Of a stretch of 64,000 nt of DNA, positions 37,201-50,189 are shown one piece after another (within the stretch, counting starts at the first letter, position 1; each line of letters starts with the position of its first letter). The notes under the pieces were generated by a model. The model did no database searches. It was not told the DNA's origin and saw only the letters and a program-made list of their open reading frames with translations. Source of the DNA: Epiperipatus broadwayi (Eukaryota > Onychophora > Udeonychophora > Euonychophora > Peripatidae); the NCBI GenBank assembly GCA_028023455.1, contig JAQFVV010006427.1:372001-436000 (forward strand). The letters are read 5' to 3'. The position numbers and the translations under genes are program-made.

Positions 37201-37626
37201 TAAACTGGATAAGAATGTTTTTTTTTGGTCATTAATCATTGTTTTATTTCAAACAATTTTTTGGGAGACATAATTATCCAGAATATCTTAAATTTTCCCT
37301 GGTATCTTTTTTTGACGATGAAATATTGTTATTTCAATTACTATTTTCAATTATATATATTTTAAACAAGTTAAACCATGTATCATTCTAAAATTATGAA
37401 TTGAAACAATCAACATAAAAATAACTTTTCCTACCCTGCTAGGCAAAAATTTAAAGAACTTTACAAAAGATACCCTAGGATAAAAGTTTCCTTTTCCAAA
37501 TTAAAGCTTTTATTCTTGCAAATGAATGCTGCTTAAGAGAAATATTTTCTGTACTTCATTTATGTTGAAAAATTAATTATGAGAAAACAGATATCTTTGT
37601 AAATACTTTCAGTTACATAAATAATA
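31288..37626. other. Long AT-rich stretch, no recognised gene
   Basis: About 6.3 kb. Small items: a 22-bp perfect palindrome GCACAATATAT/ATATATTGTGC at 31970-31991; a short open frame at 33051-33224 (57 codons, MEVQGKIPKNIAKGEIFGK...) that I cannot place; a trinucleotide ATT/GTT-rich tract near 36005-36040; (TTTTA)n at 36134-36162; and a 9-bp stem ATTGAGATA/TATCTCAAT near 36313-36345. AATAAACTTTG-type polyadenylation-like strings occur (about 35668), but no transcript unit is evident. Confidence 0.4.
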
Positions 37627-37918
37627 ATATATAGGGTATATGAGCACAGACTTTCGCACGACCCACCACTCTCCACGCTATCTCATAACACTGATACACT
37701 TGAACACATATATGTTGAAAAGATAAATAATCACCAATACAAGTATTTTATGCTAAACCAGCAATCATCAATTGGTCCAGATTACCAACTCTACACATAT
37801 ATGCTATAAGTGCTCAGATATATATTAAGATAGCCAAACCTCATACTTTAATGGACAGGCTTCAGTCTACTCCACACTCCAACTCTTCAACTGTCCATCT
37901 AATTGAAAATCTGATGAT
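37627..37918 (+). repeat. 292-bp dispersed repeat, copy 2
   Basis: Same orientation as 786-1077, with about nine of ten bases identical. Downstream of it lie about 130 bases of less A+T-rich sequence (GGCCACCCTGAGGCTG...), then a hairpin and a gag-like ORF. The two copies share nothing beyond the repeat ends, so these are likely the element boundaries. Confidence 0.8.
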
Positions 37919-38054
37919 GGAATGCTCAAAGGCCACCCTGAGGCTGAAATTCTTGTCACACCCATGTTGACCTAAGATCAATCTGACCCCTCATGTACAG
38001 GACACAATTCATTTAATACATATACAAGGGATGGGCAGACATCTCTACTATGTA

Positions 38055-38145
38055 ATAACTGAAACACACAGGCTTATTATATACCTGTGTCTTTATATGT
38101 AATATAAAGACACAGATATATAATAAGCTTGTGTGTTTCAGTTAT
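38055..38145. repeat. Near-perfect 44-bp hairpin with 3-base loop
   Basis: The arms at 38055-38098 and 38102-38145 pair with only two mismatches around GTA. The arm begins ATAACTGAAACACACAGGCT. It is far longer than chance and compact enough to extrude as a cruciform. Confidence 0.85.
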
Positions 38146-38256
38146 AAATAATAATAATTATATATATTATTATTTATATAATTGAAAGTATTTACAAAGA
38201 TTTCTGGAAAACAAATGGAGACAATAGTACCACATGATTGAGTAGTTGGCATTAGT

Positions 38257-39540
38257 ATGGCTGGTACAATGTGTAAAAATTTACACACAGGTAAATTGTA
38301 TGCAACTATCACAAGAGCTAACATGCAAGCAACTACTTTGAAAAATAATCCTACTACAATAAATAATAAAACAGTTCCAAGATTTAGAAAAACAAATCTG
38401 AATGACATAAAACAGCTAGATTTAAAGATTCAGGTGAACTAAGGTACTGCCCCTTTTTCACACTGGACTGATGGTGTGTTAGAAAAAATAAATGAACACT
38501 TTAATAACATGATCCCAAAGAGACTATATACATCATTTAAAAGATTTTTTCACCTGCATTCAATAGTAATATCCACCACAGATGCAAATATATCAATGTA
38601 TCATTTTTCATGCTCATTATTATATCAAGCAAATGATCATAAAAATCACAGACCACCCAAATGCCAGATACCTTGTTATTGAGTTTTTTATATTAGTCAA
38701 AAGAATCAATTTCAGAACCAAATGAGATCATTAGGCAATTACGCGAATGTTATAGACAATCAAGATCTTCAAAATCGCATTACAGGAATAATAAAAAATA
38801 CATACTTTGAATACACAATACAAGATTTTCAAAAAATGATGGACCCATTTGGTAAGACACATCAATAACAATATATAGCAATAGTTATGACTTTAAGTTG
38901 AAATAACACAAAAATATTGATCCAGAATCCCTACCAACACAGATTGCAGATCAGAAGGTTATTCTCTACTTATACATGAGGTGTAAAAACTACACTGTTA
39001 TTCATGTGGGAAGTGTGGTCACCTAGCCACACAGTGCATGGATAGCCAACTCATACAGGTTCAACCAGAAAATAACACATCCAACACCAACATGAAGATA
39101 GCAACAATTCACAGACTACCATTAGCAACTCAAGCAATCAACATGAAAACAAAAACAATTACAGTACAAATAAGGCTTCTAAAAACAGTCATGCAGAAAA
39201 AAATACAAATATGCTTGATTCTCCAATAGTTGATATGAATAAAATAAATGAAAGAACTGATAAAATGGATCAAAATCAAACACAAATCTTACATGATGTA
39301 TAACAAACACCAGTCATATCAATTAATAATACCAATAGATTCAAATCCAGATATATACAATGACACATATAGCTGCACAAAAACATGTATACCACATGTA
39401 ATTATAAACAAAATGTCTACAAATATTCTGGAGTCACTAACTCCATGCCTTCCTCCCATAGAACAACACCAACAGAAATAAAAAAACCATCCAAAAAAAA
39501 TTAAAAGAGCCAAAACAACTAGAACATCATCATCACAAAC
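38257..39540 (+). pseudogene. Gag-like ORF with CCHC zinc knuckle, broken
   Basis: Two consecutive open stretches in one frame (38257-38442 and 38476-38682), separated by a stop, read through KTVPRFRKTNLNDIKQLDLK and GTAPFSHWTDGVLEKINEHF. After a frame change, CYSCGKCGHLATQC (38996-39037) is a perfect CX2CX4HX4C nucleic-acid-binding knuckle, followed by an Asn/Thr/Gln-rich tail. This order (helical domain, zinc knuckle, polar tail) fits a retroelement Gag or LINE ORF1. No RT follows within the next kilobases. The clade is not determined. Confidence 0.55.
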
Positions 39541-42369
39541 CTTTAGGCAAACAATATTTCACTTTAAATTTAATACAAACAAAGAATTGATCTTTTAGAT
39601 CCTAGTATATATTTATTTTTTGTCATTTTGAAATATTTATGGAGATTTGAATGCAACCTATAAAGATTTTACTTTAGTAAACAATATCCAAAAATATTGA
39701 GTTTTTTATAAAAAGCAATCTATAATAAACTTTTAATGTGGGGACCAACAACTAAAAAATGTAAATCAATTTTATTACCTTATCAGCTCTATGGGTAGAA
39801 AGGCAGGTTTTATTGTTGAAGTAAAAAACAGGCTCTAATAGGTTGTAGTTTGTTTTTATCACACCAAAATATTACAAATTTAGGAGTCAAGAAATGGAAC
39901 TTTTCATATTTGAATATACAGTATTTCATCACAACAATAATACTATAGCAATGAAATTGTAGGAACATTGTTATTTTGCCCATTTTATTTTTGTAAGTGG
40001 AATATAAAGTTTATCTAATAATGAAGTATAATGGCGCTAAAAATGTTATATATTTTGACTTACTATGTGTGCTATTACTGAATCTACTATATTATAAACA
40101 TATCTTTAATCTTTATTGGAATTACATGCAAAATGAACAAAAGCAGCAGTTTTCTTAAAAACATTTTATGGAAAACTTTAATCCTGTTTTTATAGAAGAA
40201 TCAGACTGGATTTATATATGTATATATAGTGAACCTGAGACTTTCTCTGCTTCAAAGGTCCCTTCACAATTTTTATAAAGTTATTTAAAAGTTTTATAGG
40301 ATGTAGTGCACATATGCATCTATATTGTAAAATTTCTGTAATTTTATATTTTGTCTTCAATAGATTTTACTTGTTAGTTAAAATAACTTTCTTCTGACAC
40401 TTATTTTTTTATCAAATTGTAAAATTCCAAGTTAAAAGTTTTAATCTTTGTTTTTTTTTAATTTTGGAAAGTTAATTGCATTCCTGTTTCTTTTATTTTA
40501 ATTACAATCCATTTTTAGATTAATTTAAAAAGCAGAGATTTAATTTTGTATTGTTTTTTTATTATAGGATAATCCCTGGTTAGAATTATTAATTAAGGTT
40601 GAGCAAGTGATAAGGATTTGCCTTGGGCTAAGTCTTATAATTGTTAAACAGGAAAAATTACATGAGACTAGAGAGAGGATATAAATAACCCCAAAAATTT
40701 AGGACATTTTTATTCTGGGCTTGACCAAGCTAATTCTGCTTGAAAGTGATTGATTCAGCTTCTTATAATTCTGCTATTGTTTATCATGCATTTATATTAG
40801 CCTGCTAAGATTCATATTGTGTTAGCAGTCCTGACATATTTTTTTCAAAAGTTGCTGCACACATTTTGGAATGCTGTTAATAAAATATTATATTCAGCTG
40901 CCTGTCATTATGTGAACTTCATATTATTGCCTATGTTTGTTTTAACAAGATGACTAAATTTATGGTATGTGTATTCAAACATACAACATGCCCTGTTAAC
41001 TTACCTAAGGATGGACTCCTGTTCCAAGCTGTTCTTCCAGTCATGCCATGAAAGTCTGAATTAGAAAGGATCCCAAAATATGCTTCTATACTTGCCACCA
41101 TGAAGAAATGAAGACACCTGAAAGTTGAATTTAAAATAATTGTGTGCACTCTTTGAAAATCTCCGTGGACTCTGCTTTACCATTAAGATAAAAATATTTC
41201 TTATTCTTTCCAGGGTATATAAATCTCTAGTTAAATCTCTGCTCAATCTAAAAAAAATAAATCTGTTGTATAAAGTTTTACTAGTTATTTAATCTCATAA
41301 TTATTATATGGGTTTGTTTTTCTTTGTCATGGAATATTACTTTTAAGATTTCAAGTTTGTTTTCAATTTTATTTATTGGAGAGTGTATTGTGAGATTATA
41401 TTTTATAAGCTTACTATGCCTTCTTATTTATTATTATTATTAATCCTTACTAAATCTCTGGCAGTTTTTCATAATTTTAGTTTGCTCACCTGTCCCTAGT
41501 TTATTGTTCAATAATTAATTTAAGTTGATAGGTTTGTGCTTCTTGCAAACCATAAATCTTTTGGCTGGTGTTTTATCATGTTTGTTATTCTAGTTTTTCT
41601 TACATTGGAGATTTTGTTTTGTTTCTAGATTATATAAGATCATAATTATTCTTCAAGTTTTCTTGTGTTATATGTGAAATCAACCATGAATTGCCTTGAA
41701 TATGGTACATCATGAATTGTCCTACTGGCAAATGATGTTCTTGGTCTCAACACATTATTCTGGGCCAATAAATGCTTGCCAGCACTGTTTCATTGATTTC
41801 TTACAAGACTCTATTGTTTTTTTATATCTCTGAATTAGGAAATTAGAATTGTTGTTCTTTTATAAATCACCAGCAGGAAAATACTATTAATTCTTTTTTA
41901 AATTGTATATGAGAGGATAAACCCTTTTGCCAAAGCTTTTAATATTTTCAGAACTCATATACACTCTCTGATGAATATGCTTATAAAAATCTAAATCAAA
42001 CTTTTGTATTCTGTTTGCTAGATTAACTGTATTTTGCTTATTGAATTTAGTAAAATTTTCAAATTAGTTTAAATTATTTTGGCTGATGTTTGTCTATGTG
42101 TTTCATTTTCTCAATTGTCTGAACAATCGTTAGGATCACTTGTGATCTCCTTAGGTCTAATCAATGCAAACCATCATCACCATCCACTTTTGATCATGGT
42201 AAACAAATTTTCCAGATACACAGTGATCTGGTGGCACCCTCCACAATCAAGGGTAGATTGAATGACCATTATTTATTTTATATTAATAGCTTTTGGGAAC
42301 AGTTGTGCCGCACATGCACTCATGCTTGAATACATATATTTCCTAAAAGTAAAAAATTATTTGACAATA
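39541..42369. other. AT-rich stretch, no firm feature
   Basis: Only short frames. On the minus strand about 41118-40999 there is a 113-120-bp block between an acceptor-like ACTTTCAG and a donor-like TTAG/GTAAGT, open in one frame. It is not recognised and is treated as unproven. Confidence 0.35.
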
Positions 42370-42534
42370 TATATAATAATAATAATTCAAACAAATATAT
42401 TTAACACAGTATTCAAAATTAAATAATATATTCTTTACCAGAAGTACTTTCAATTGTTTCACTGACAATCTTTATCAACTGTTAATACAAACGTACAAAA
42501 AATAAAAACTTGCATTACCCATCATTCAATCTAT

Positions 42535-42695
42535 TCAAATTTCCCACAATTCTGTTGTCTTTATATTAGCCGATTGTTTATTCATTAAACCACCTCTATT
42601 CCTAGATATCATCATTGCCTCTTTAATTTTACGTTTTTCACTACACCTTTCAATTTGAATAATTTTTATATCTCTATTATTAAATTTAAAACCAT
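42535..42695 (-). pseudogene. Penelope GIY-YIG endonuclease C-terminus, minus-strand copy
   Basis: The frame runs from the spacer (FKFNNRDIKIIQ) into IERCSEKRKIKEAMMISRNR and ends ...KTTELWEI at a TGA (42535-42537). The Glu of KIKEA corresponds to the catalytic Glu of GIY-YIG nucleases. 5'-truncated: the GIY-YIG core itself is absent. No internal stops. Confidence 0.7.
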
Positions 42696-42703
42696 AATTA
42701 CAA

Positions 42704-42823
42704 ATTGAAAGGTGTAGTGAAAAACGTAAAATTAAAGAGGCAATGATGATATCTAGGAATAGAGGTAGTTTAATGAATAAACAATTAGCTAATATAAAGA
42801 CAACAGAATTGTGGGAAATTTGA
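42704..42823 (+). pseudogene. Penelope GIY-YIG endonuclease C-terminus, plus-strand copy
   Basis: Thirty-nine codons ending at TGA 42821-42823, the same peptide as the minus-strand copy with two changes (for example GSLMNKQLAN). There is no start codon and a stop lies directly upstream, so it is a fragment. It is the mirror image of 42535-42657. Confidence 0.7.
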
Positions 42824-42985
42824 ATAGATTGAATGATGGGTAATGCAAGTTTTTATTTTTTGTACGTTTGTATTAACAGTTGATAAAGATTGTCAGTGAA
42901 ACAATTGAAAGTACTTCTGGTAAAGAATATATTATTTAATTTTGAATACTGTGTTAAATATATTTGTTTGAATTATTATTATATA

Positions 42986-44601
42986 ATTTAAAAATACAGA
43001 CATTTAATGGTTGTAGTTATTTATATATATATCACAGAAATATTCAAGATGTGTAATATTGATTGTCTTAGGTAGACAAAAGGATTAGTATATCCTACAT
43101 GTAAATATATTTATGTTTCATGGATTGGTTGTACAATCATCATAAATCTCACTTTTTAACTTTATTCTCTTTGTCTTTCTGTATTTCCTTTTTTTTTCTG
43201 GAGTTATGCCATATTTGTTTGCATTTAATATTTTTTAACGTTTTAGCAGTATTTGCTGCTTTAATGTCTGGTCTGTAATAAGAGAATAAAAAGTGTATTG
43301 ATTTAAAATTGAAAATGAAATACAAAGAAATATCATAATTAATAAATTAGAATTTGGTTAATTTTTATTATAATAGCAGTTAAATTTAGATTTTGCAAAC
43401 TTATTGAAAATTAAATATTCTTATTTTCTGAAAAGCAATTGGTTTTGGAAATAAGCTTATTATCAAGTTATGTTAAAATTTTAATAAAATCTAGATTTTT
43501 TTTTTATATATCCAACTCAAAATTACAAAAGCCTGAGAGAAAAAAAATATTTACTCGATTTTTAACAAAAAACTCTTATATTACTTCGTCTTTTATTTTA
43601 TAAAAGTAATAGCGTTATAAAAAAATGTTAACAGTTTTTACTCTTCAATCTCAGGACAAAAATGTTATTAACTTGTTTTTGAACAAAAATATCAATTGAC
43701 AACTATTGTATATCTAACACTGACTTTAAAATAACAAAGCCAAAAAAAATGTTTTAAACTTATATCAAATTTAATCTAAATAGTTATGGTTTATATAAAA
43801 TAACATAATATGATAGTATGTTTTATTAAATTTAAAAATTTTTTTAAAAATTTAATTGAAGATTATATGCCTCGAAAAGATATTTAAAATTTACAGATCA
43901 CGAGTGTCTGTGCTAAGATACTCTTTATAGACATAAAATCCTTTTTTGTTTTAAAAATTATTTTAAAGTACATTGTTCTAATTAAACAACCAAAAAAATT
44001 TGTCACTACTTAATAAATAGCGTGTACAACAAAAATAAATATATATTTTTTCCATTATTAGTGGGTATTTTTAAATTCATCACATATGGGATTAAATCTA
44101 TATGTCAAAACTCAGAATAATTTTTATTAAAAAACAATTATCATTAATTAAAATTACAATTCTTGATCAAGTCTATATAGATTGTAAATAATAGGCAGAA
44201 AAAATACAAACAAATAAGGATGTTCATATGAAAATAGCAATAAATTGATATAAAGCATCATGATTTTGAACTGCCATATAATAGAAAAAAACTGTAGTTA
44301 TCTGAACTTGTTTGCCTCCAAATAAAAAGAATACTTTGGAGGTAATATTTATTGATATCTGTGATAGTGCATTTACTATATTGTTAAATATGAAGATTTT
44401 AAACTATAACAAGTTTCACTATACCATTATTATCATTATCAATTCAAGTATAGATTGGAGATGATTTTGAGTTTTATCCAGTATCTTCAATCCATAGCTC
44501 TTTTGCTTTATAATATTCCAACAAACTTCATCAGATACTTATAATCTTATAATAGACACTTTTACATCTTTTACAATTTTTTAGGAACCAATTAAAGACT
44601 T

Positions 44602-44663
<62 letters not shown>

Positions 44664-46179
44664 CAGCTCTATTCCTTTAATGATATTAGTCATATCTATT
44701 ATATATATATTCCCAATTTCTCCTACTCAACATACATATTTTTCTCCTTTGAAATTTGAAGTCTTATTAACGATTTAATGCATAGACTTGTAAATAAGTA
44801 TTGACAAATTGCATTCATTTTTTCAAGTCGTAAATACATTTTCTTTTAATATAAAATTATTTTTAAGAAAAAACCTTCATCCAAATTTAATTCTAAAATT
44901 AATCTCATACATTATGTTTCAAAATGTTTTAATGAACTATAAGGTGTCATATGCATAGAAAAGGGAACTACAAGGTTATAAACCAAAAAAAGTATGTAGG
45001 TTATATAATATACATTTGTGTTTTTATCCCTTGCAAAAAAATATGAAAATTAAATATTTCATGTATAACAAATTGCCAATCTTGAATGCAGCATATCATT
45101 ATTTCTGACCCCAGCATAGGATTTTCAGCTTCCTATATTTATTTTTGCCTTAATGTTTATTTTGTTTTTTTATTTTATTGATCCTTTCACACTTTTTATA
45201 ATAGAGAATTATGTCATAAATTCAAGTGAAGTTGTATTAATAACTATGTGTCCAAATAAATGTTTGTGAGATATTCTCATCCATTATATATATAATATTC
45301 ATTTTATTTCTAAGTGTATTATAATGCTTGTATTTGAACTATAAATGATGATCTGATATACCATAATAAGAATAATGTAAAGGTGCTAGCTTAAATGAGT
45401 GCATGAATACCTTGTTTAAATGCATGGAGAAATGTGTGTACATTAGAATTTTTAGAATATTCAACCAGATATTGTCAAAAATGGGACACATGAATGGAAA
45501 ATGTGATTATGTTTCTGATTCTCTTTGGAATAATTATCACATACCTTCCACTTTTAATGCAATTTCTTTTATATCTGTGGAAATGAAGAGTAGGAAGTAT
45601 TTCAAAATTTAGTTTTATGACAAAATCATAGTATTTTTGTTTCAGGAACTGATTTTTGAATTTTTTTAGTCAACTACTTATTGATCATGTTTACAAGAGA
45701 TTTGTTATTATCATCTGATGAGAAATCTCTGGTCAATGCATATATCTCCCAGTATTTAAAATTATTTTTGGGAGAGTAGTGTACTAATTTTGGGATGCAT
45801 AATAAAGGAGAAATTACTTTATTTTAGTATTTGCATGTAGGCAGCAGCTTATTTGTGGGTGCTATTTTAAAGACTATTTCCAGACATGGAAAATACTGGC
45901 ATATAATGATATAAGATTAAGTGCTTTTTAAATTTACAATTTTTTATTGAGTGTAAAACCAGTCCATTTTGAGATAGAGGACACAATATCTTATTCAGAG
46001 ATATTGAATCCATTTTATTCCCATAATAATTTCCTACACAATGAATAGATTTTAGATGAAAAGGATTTTGTGTGATATGTATTATATTTTATTGTTAAAG
46101 GTGTATGTTTTAGTATGTATGATATGTGTCATTATTAGATTAAATAGAGTTACTTTGATATAGAGTGATAAATATGACT
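42986..46179. other. AT-rich stretch with TA microsatellite
   Basis: A pure TA tract of 54 bases lies at 44607-44660, followed by shorter TA runs. An open frame of 69 codons at 45403-45612 (plus strand) is not recognised. It probably lies outside the LINE that follows. Confidence 0.4.
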
Positions 46180-49033
46180 AGGAAAATGAGATGACTATAA
46201 TCACCACTTTATTAATTAGTTTTTTTTTTGTATCTGAAATAACATTTCAGAGTTACTCAAGTTGCTCATAATGACCTTTTGAATGTGTAGACCATGTAAT
46301 AGATTTTTCTAAATGGAACTCAAATTTGTATTTGTTTGAGTAATTAGTTAGAAGTTTTAACTATTTTGATATCTGTCTTTTTGTTATCATATATGTCAAT
46401 CAGTATGCAATACACAAAATACTTGCCTTTAATCCAGGTATAAATTTTCATTTGCTTTAAGAAGAGGATTGATATAGAATGAGAATAAAAGGTCACTTAA
46501 TGAGAAACCTTGTGGAATTGAGTTAAAGGGAGTAAATGGTAAAGAGTGCTTTCTACTAAGAGTTATTTAAATTTTTTGACTTAGAAACAGATTTGTAATC
46601 AAGTAGATAAATGACCTAGATATTGATGTATCTACTAATTCACTGATTAAAATATCAATTGGTATCATATCAAATACTAATTTAATGTTCATCTGAACAA
46701 CTAGACAATATTTGTCACTGTTTCAGACTGTCTTTTATAATTTTAACAAAAAATGCAATCTGCTCACTTGACAAGCCTTTTTTCACAACTGAATTTTTGA
46801 TACCAATGACAAAAATATGCTTCAATTCTATCATTAATCATTGATTTCAGGATCTTAATCCCAAGAGGATTCATTATATGGATCTTTAGAGTTTTAAACA
46901 TGGATACATTTTCTTCTTCTTAACAAATGGGACTGATGAAATGGAATAATTTACTAAGATAGTTTTGTAAGAAAGTTAGCTAAATTTTTTAGATATTTTG
47001 CTTGAATTGATTTAAATATATATAAAAAAAGCAGGGCAGTCCATATATTTTTTAGATGAAATGAGTTTTGTATTGAGACAAGATTTTCTGCAAATTCTCT
47101 AGGTGCAAAAGTTATGTTATCTTCTGGTGGTCCTAGAAAATTTTATGAAAAGTTTTTTTTTTGTAATATAAATATTTTGGTTTCTGCTATGATTTCCCTT
47201 TCTATTCTGATTGCTGTCAGAACATGATTTAATGGAGCTCGCCTTAGTGGTAGTGAAAGTATTGCCTAGACTGCATATGGGAATGGCCTTGATTTTATTT
47301 TTATATTGTTAGATACTCTCTGAGTGAATCATAAGCTAACCAATATGTTTTCCTTAGAGGTATTATATTTTTATGGCCTTCTGATGAGGTAGCACTAAGC
47401 ATAATTCTCTTGTGCAAGCCATTTGCAAGTGATAAAAATTTTGAGGATGGTGTTTGGTTTTATATTAGTATATCTATTGTATATGAGATTATGTCCACAA
47501 ATGCAATTAATGTATGTACAGAATCCATTTTCAAATCAAGAATTTTTAATATTGACTTGTATATATCTGAAATACATTGTAGTCTACCCTGGTAGCAGTA
47601 CCTGAATGGTAGAGTGATCTGAAAAGGAAGAGATTTCAGGTGAAAGACTGATCATCTGATGTAATGGTGATAAATAAAAAAATAAGATAAATTAATGATG
47701 TGTATCTGCCATTATTGAAAGATATAGAGTTCTGGGGGAAAAACTCTTCTTCAAATATAAAAGGAAATACCAGTAGATGTAATCATTTTGTTTAAAATTA
47801 TTGTATATGTTGTCAAAGTTCCCTATTAAAATTATATGATGTGATAAGGATACAAATTTAGAGTTTAATGTATATATTAATTGATTATTTATTAATTTAC
47901 TTGAATGAAGATACATATATGTTCTATTCAGTATTGGTCTTTTGTGATATAGTGTAACAATTAACATATATGCATCACTATACATTAATGATCAGGTTTT
48001 ATCACAATTTCTGTTCTAGCTGCATGTGAAAATGCTGTTCTAAAGAATAATAAATATCCTTGATTACAAAAAAATGGATGGATCTATTTGTGATTTGTTA
48101 TATATTTTAGATTCCAATAATATGAAGTTATATTTTAAGTTGGTATTTTTTTTTTTTTGTAGAATTTAATTCTCTGACATCAACTATATTCTATTTTTAA
48201 TAACATGATTATATCTAAGTGTATGGATGTAAATAATATAAGAAATGTAAATGGTATTTATTTGTTAAATGAATAATCATATTTATGAACATTTCTTAAG
48301 ATTTATCCTTAGTAATTACATTTGAATATGACTTCCTTCTGTTACAATGTCAGGCTCCTCATCTGAGATATCTCTGAATATATCTGGGGAGTTTAAAGAT
48401 GTTTTTTTTTCAACTTTTTTGCCATAGCCCAGAATCCATAAGGTATTCTCTTCACTTAAATTTAGGTTTTGCAATACACTTTTTCTACCCTCTTTTTGCA
48501 TGGTGGATGATATAGTTTGCATTTAATAGTCAGTTTAATTATATACGTGTCTGTGTGTGATGGACCAGGTACTACTGTGTCTCTAACATTTTGCAGACTA
48601 TTGTTTATTATAATTGCTTGTCAATAATGTTGTTTATTTATTTCACTCATCTTTTTTATGGTAGAGAAATGTTTTAAATAGATAATTGATCTTATCATTG
48701 AATAAAATCATCTGCTAAATATTTCATGAAGTATTATTTAAGTCATTGGTGTTAACATAAATTTTGCTGTTAATGGACACTTCTACTATTAAATGTTGTG
48801 AAGCTTTTATTTATATCTTTATTATACTTTTGGCACTTATATGTTAATATGGCTCTCATTTCATAATGTTTCCACTTAATTTCTGGATATACACATTTTT
48901 GTTTAAAGCATAGTAGTTTGATTCTGTGTATAATTAAGTGGAGGAGAGTTTCCTGATCTGTGATTAACATAGCTATGTCATTTGTATTGATGTTTTTATT
49001 TAATTGCACTTTAAAATGATAAATATTACTCAA
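46180..49033 (-). pseudogene. LINE with ORF1-like, endonuclease and reverse transcriptase parts
   Basis: The minus strand reads as one decayed element. A Lys-rich frame (49033-48770) and a second (48522-48316, with LNLSEENTLWILGYGKK) occupy the ORF1 position. The endonuclease frame 47985-47692 has FVSLSHHIILIGNFDNIYNN, matching the IILIGDFN box, preceded by AYMLIVTLYHKRP. The RT region begins about 47000. It shows KKENVSMFKTL and NPLGIKILKSMINDRIEAYF (about 46915-46810), then PIDILISELVDTSIS (near 46660-46620), and motif B as FNSIPQGFSLSDLLFSFYIN (about 46530-46470). The YADD box is not intact. It is a different LINE family from the RTE copies. The ORF1 assignment is weak; the endonuclease and RT are good. 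Confidence 0.65.
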
Positions 49034-49769
49034 GACTGATATGGATATATTTTTTAGATATGTGATTTGAAATTACATCATTGATCCAAAATGCTTTATT
49101 AATTTTTAAAGCCATTAGTGTTTTTTAATAATACCAGTTTTCATAATTTTCTCTATTCCAATTTCCCTTAATTATTGCATATTTATTCAGCCTGCAAATT
49201 GTTTTTCTCAAATCTATGACTGTCATCAAAAAATTCAAATGCAATATATCTGGAATTTGGGTGATCCATAATCCTTAAATAGGAATCTCACATATTGTTT
49301 ATGCTAATGTCTTATTATAGTAAATTTTTTGGAAATCTGTAGAATGAGCAGTTTACATTTGTAATAACTAGAATAATAGAGCAATTGACAAAAAAACTGT
49401 TTAAATGGGGGGAGGGAAGATTTTTTGGTATTGTTACACTGAAGACCTCCATTAATCTGCTTAGGCTTTTCTCCATTGAGTCTTCTTATATTATATTGAT
49501 ATGATTTTGTGATGTATTATTATGTCTTATTTGATAAGATCATTCATTGTTGATTTATGAAATCTTGCAGTGTGATTGATAGTTTTGTTGAAATAATTAC
49601 ATACATTTTCATTGTGGTTTCTTCCTTCATCTTGGACTAACAATATTGAGGCTTTCATTGCTTCTGAGCATGAAAGTTACTTCTTTTGGCAGCAGGGGAC
49701 ATGTTTCCACTGTGAATATTTAAAGTAAATTCTTCTTAGAAAGTTTCAAAATGGCTTAGATATTGTACC
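49034..49769. other. Probable 5' flank of the LINE, nothing recognised
   Basis: AT-rich, no motif that I can defend. A G-rich spot (GGGGGGAGGGAAG) lies near 49407. Confidence 0.3.
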
Positions 49770-49940
49770 GGTCAAAAAACCTTCACCATCCAAACTGCAA
49801 GTCAGATCCAAACTCAGTCAAACCAAACTGAATTCAAACCCATCTCACCAGCTCAGATCAATGGATGATCTAAATTGATGGCACAGTGCTATGCACCAAG
49901 GAACTAGCTCAATGGTTGGTGAGGATTAGAGACCCCTAAA
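49770..49940 (-). repeat. Possible tRNA-derived SINE fragment
   Basis: A GC-richer island. On the minus strand GAGCTGGTGAG is followed closely by GGGTTTGAATTC, resembling pol III A and B boxes after CpG decay. It also contains GAGTTTGGATCTGA, a variant of a string in the SINE-like copies at 52385 and 63944. Could be chance. Confidence 0.3.
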
Positions 49941-50189
49941 CTGACACTAATATTGGATAGTAAATTAACTAAAGATAATTTTAAATCAAATCATATGTAT
50001 ATGTTCAGGTTGCCAACACAGACAATGAGCCTTAACATTAAATAATTATTGAATAAAAGACTTAAGAAACCAAGTGTGTTAATAAAATATTTTAATAATA
50101 ATAGTAATGGTTTTGTTCAATTTTAAATGATGATTATATTGATCACCTCTAGCCTTAAACAGAGTTTATAATTATAATAAGAATGGCAG

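Larger units (their letters stand above)
42370..42985. mobile_element. Inverted dimer of a Penelope-like element 3' end
   Basis: The arms at 42370-42657 and 42701-42985 are about 99% identical inverted copies separated by 43 bases. Each arm holds the end of a GIY-YIG endonuclease reading frame and its 3' flank, transcribed outward from the centre. The spacer continues the minus-strand coding frame, so the minus-strand copy is the longer one and the plus-strand copy starts at the arm edge. A 3-bp microsatellite-type indel (ATA repeat) and three substitutions are the only differences noted. This is much better preserved than neighbouring LINEs. Confidence 0.85.

Noticed and set aside
40999-41118. 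Minus-strand candidate exon with good acceptor and donor strings
   Set aside because: Open in one frame, but the peptide is not recognised, there is no neighbouring exon in phase, and short splice-like strings are common in this DNA.
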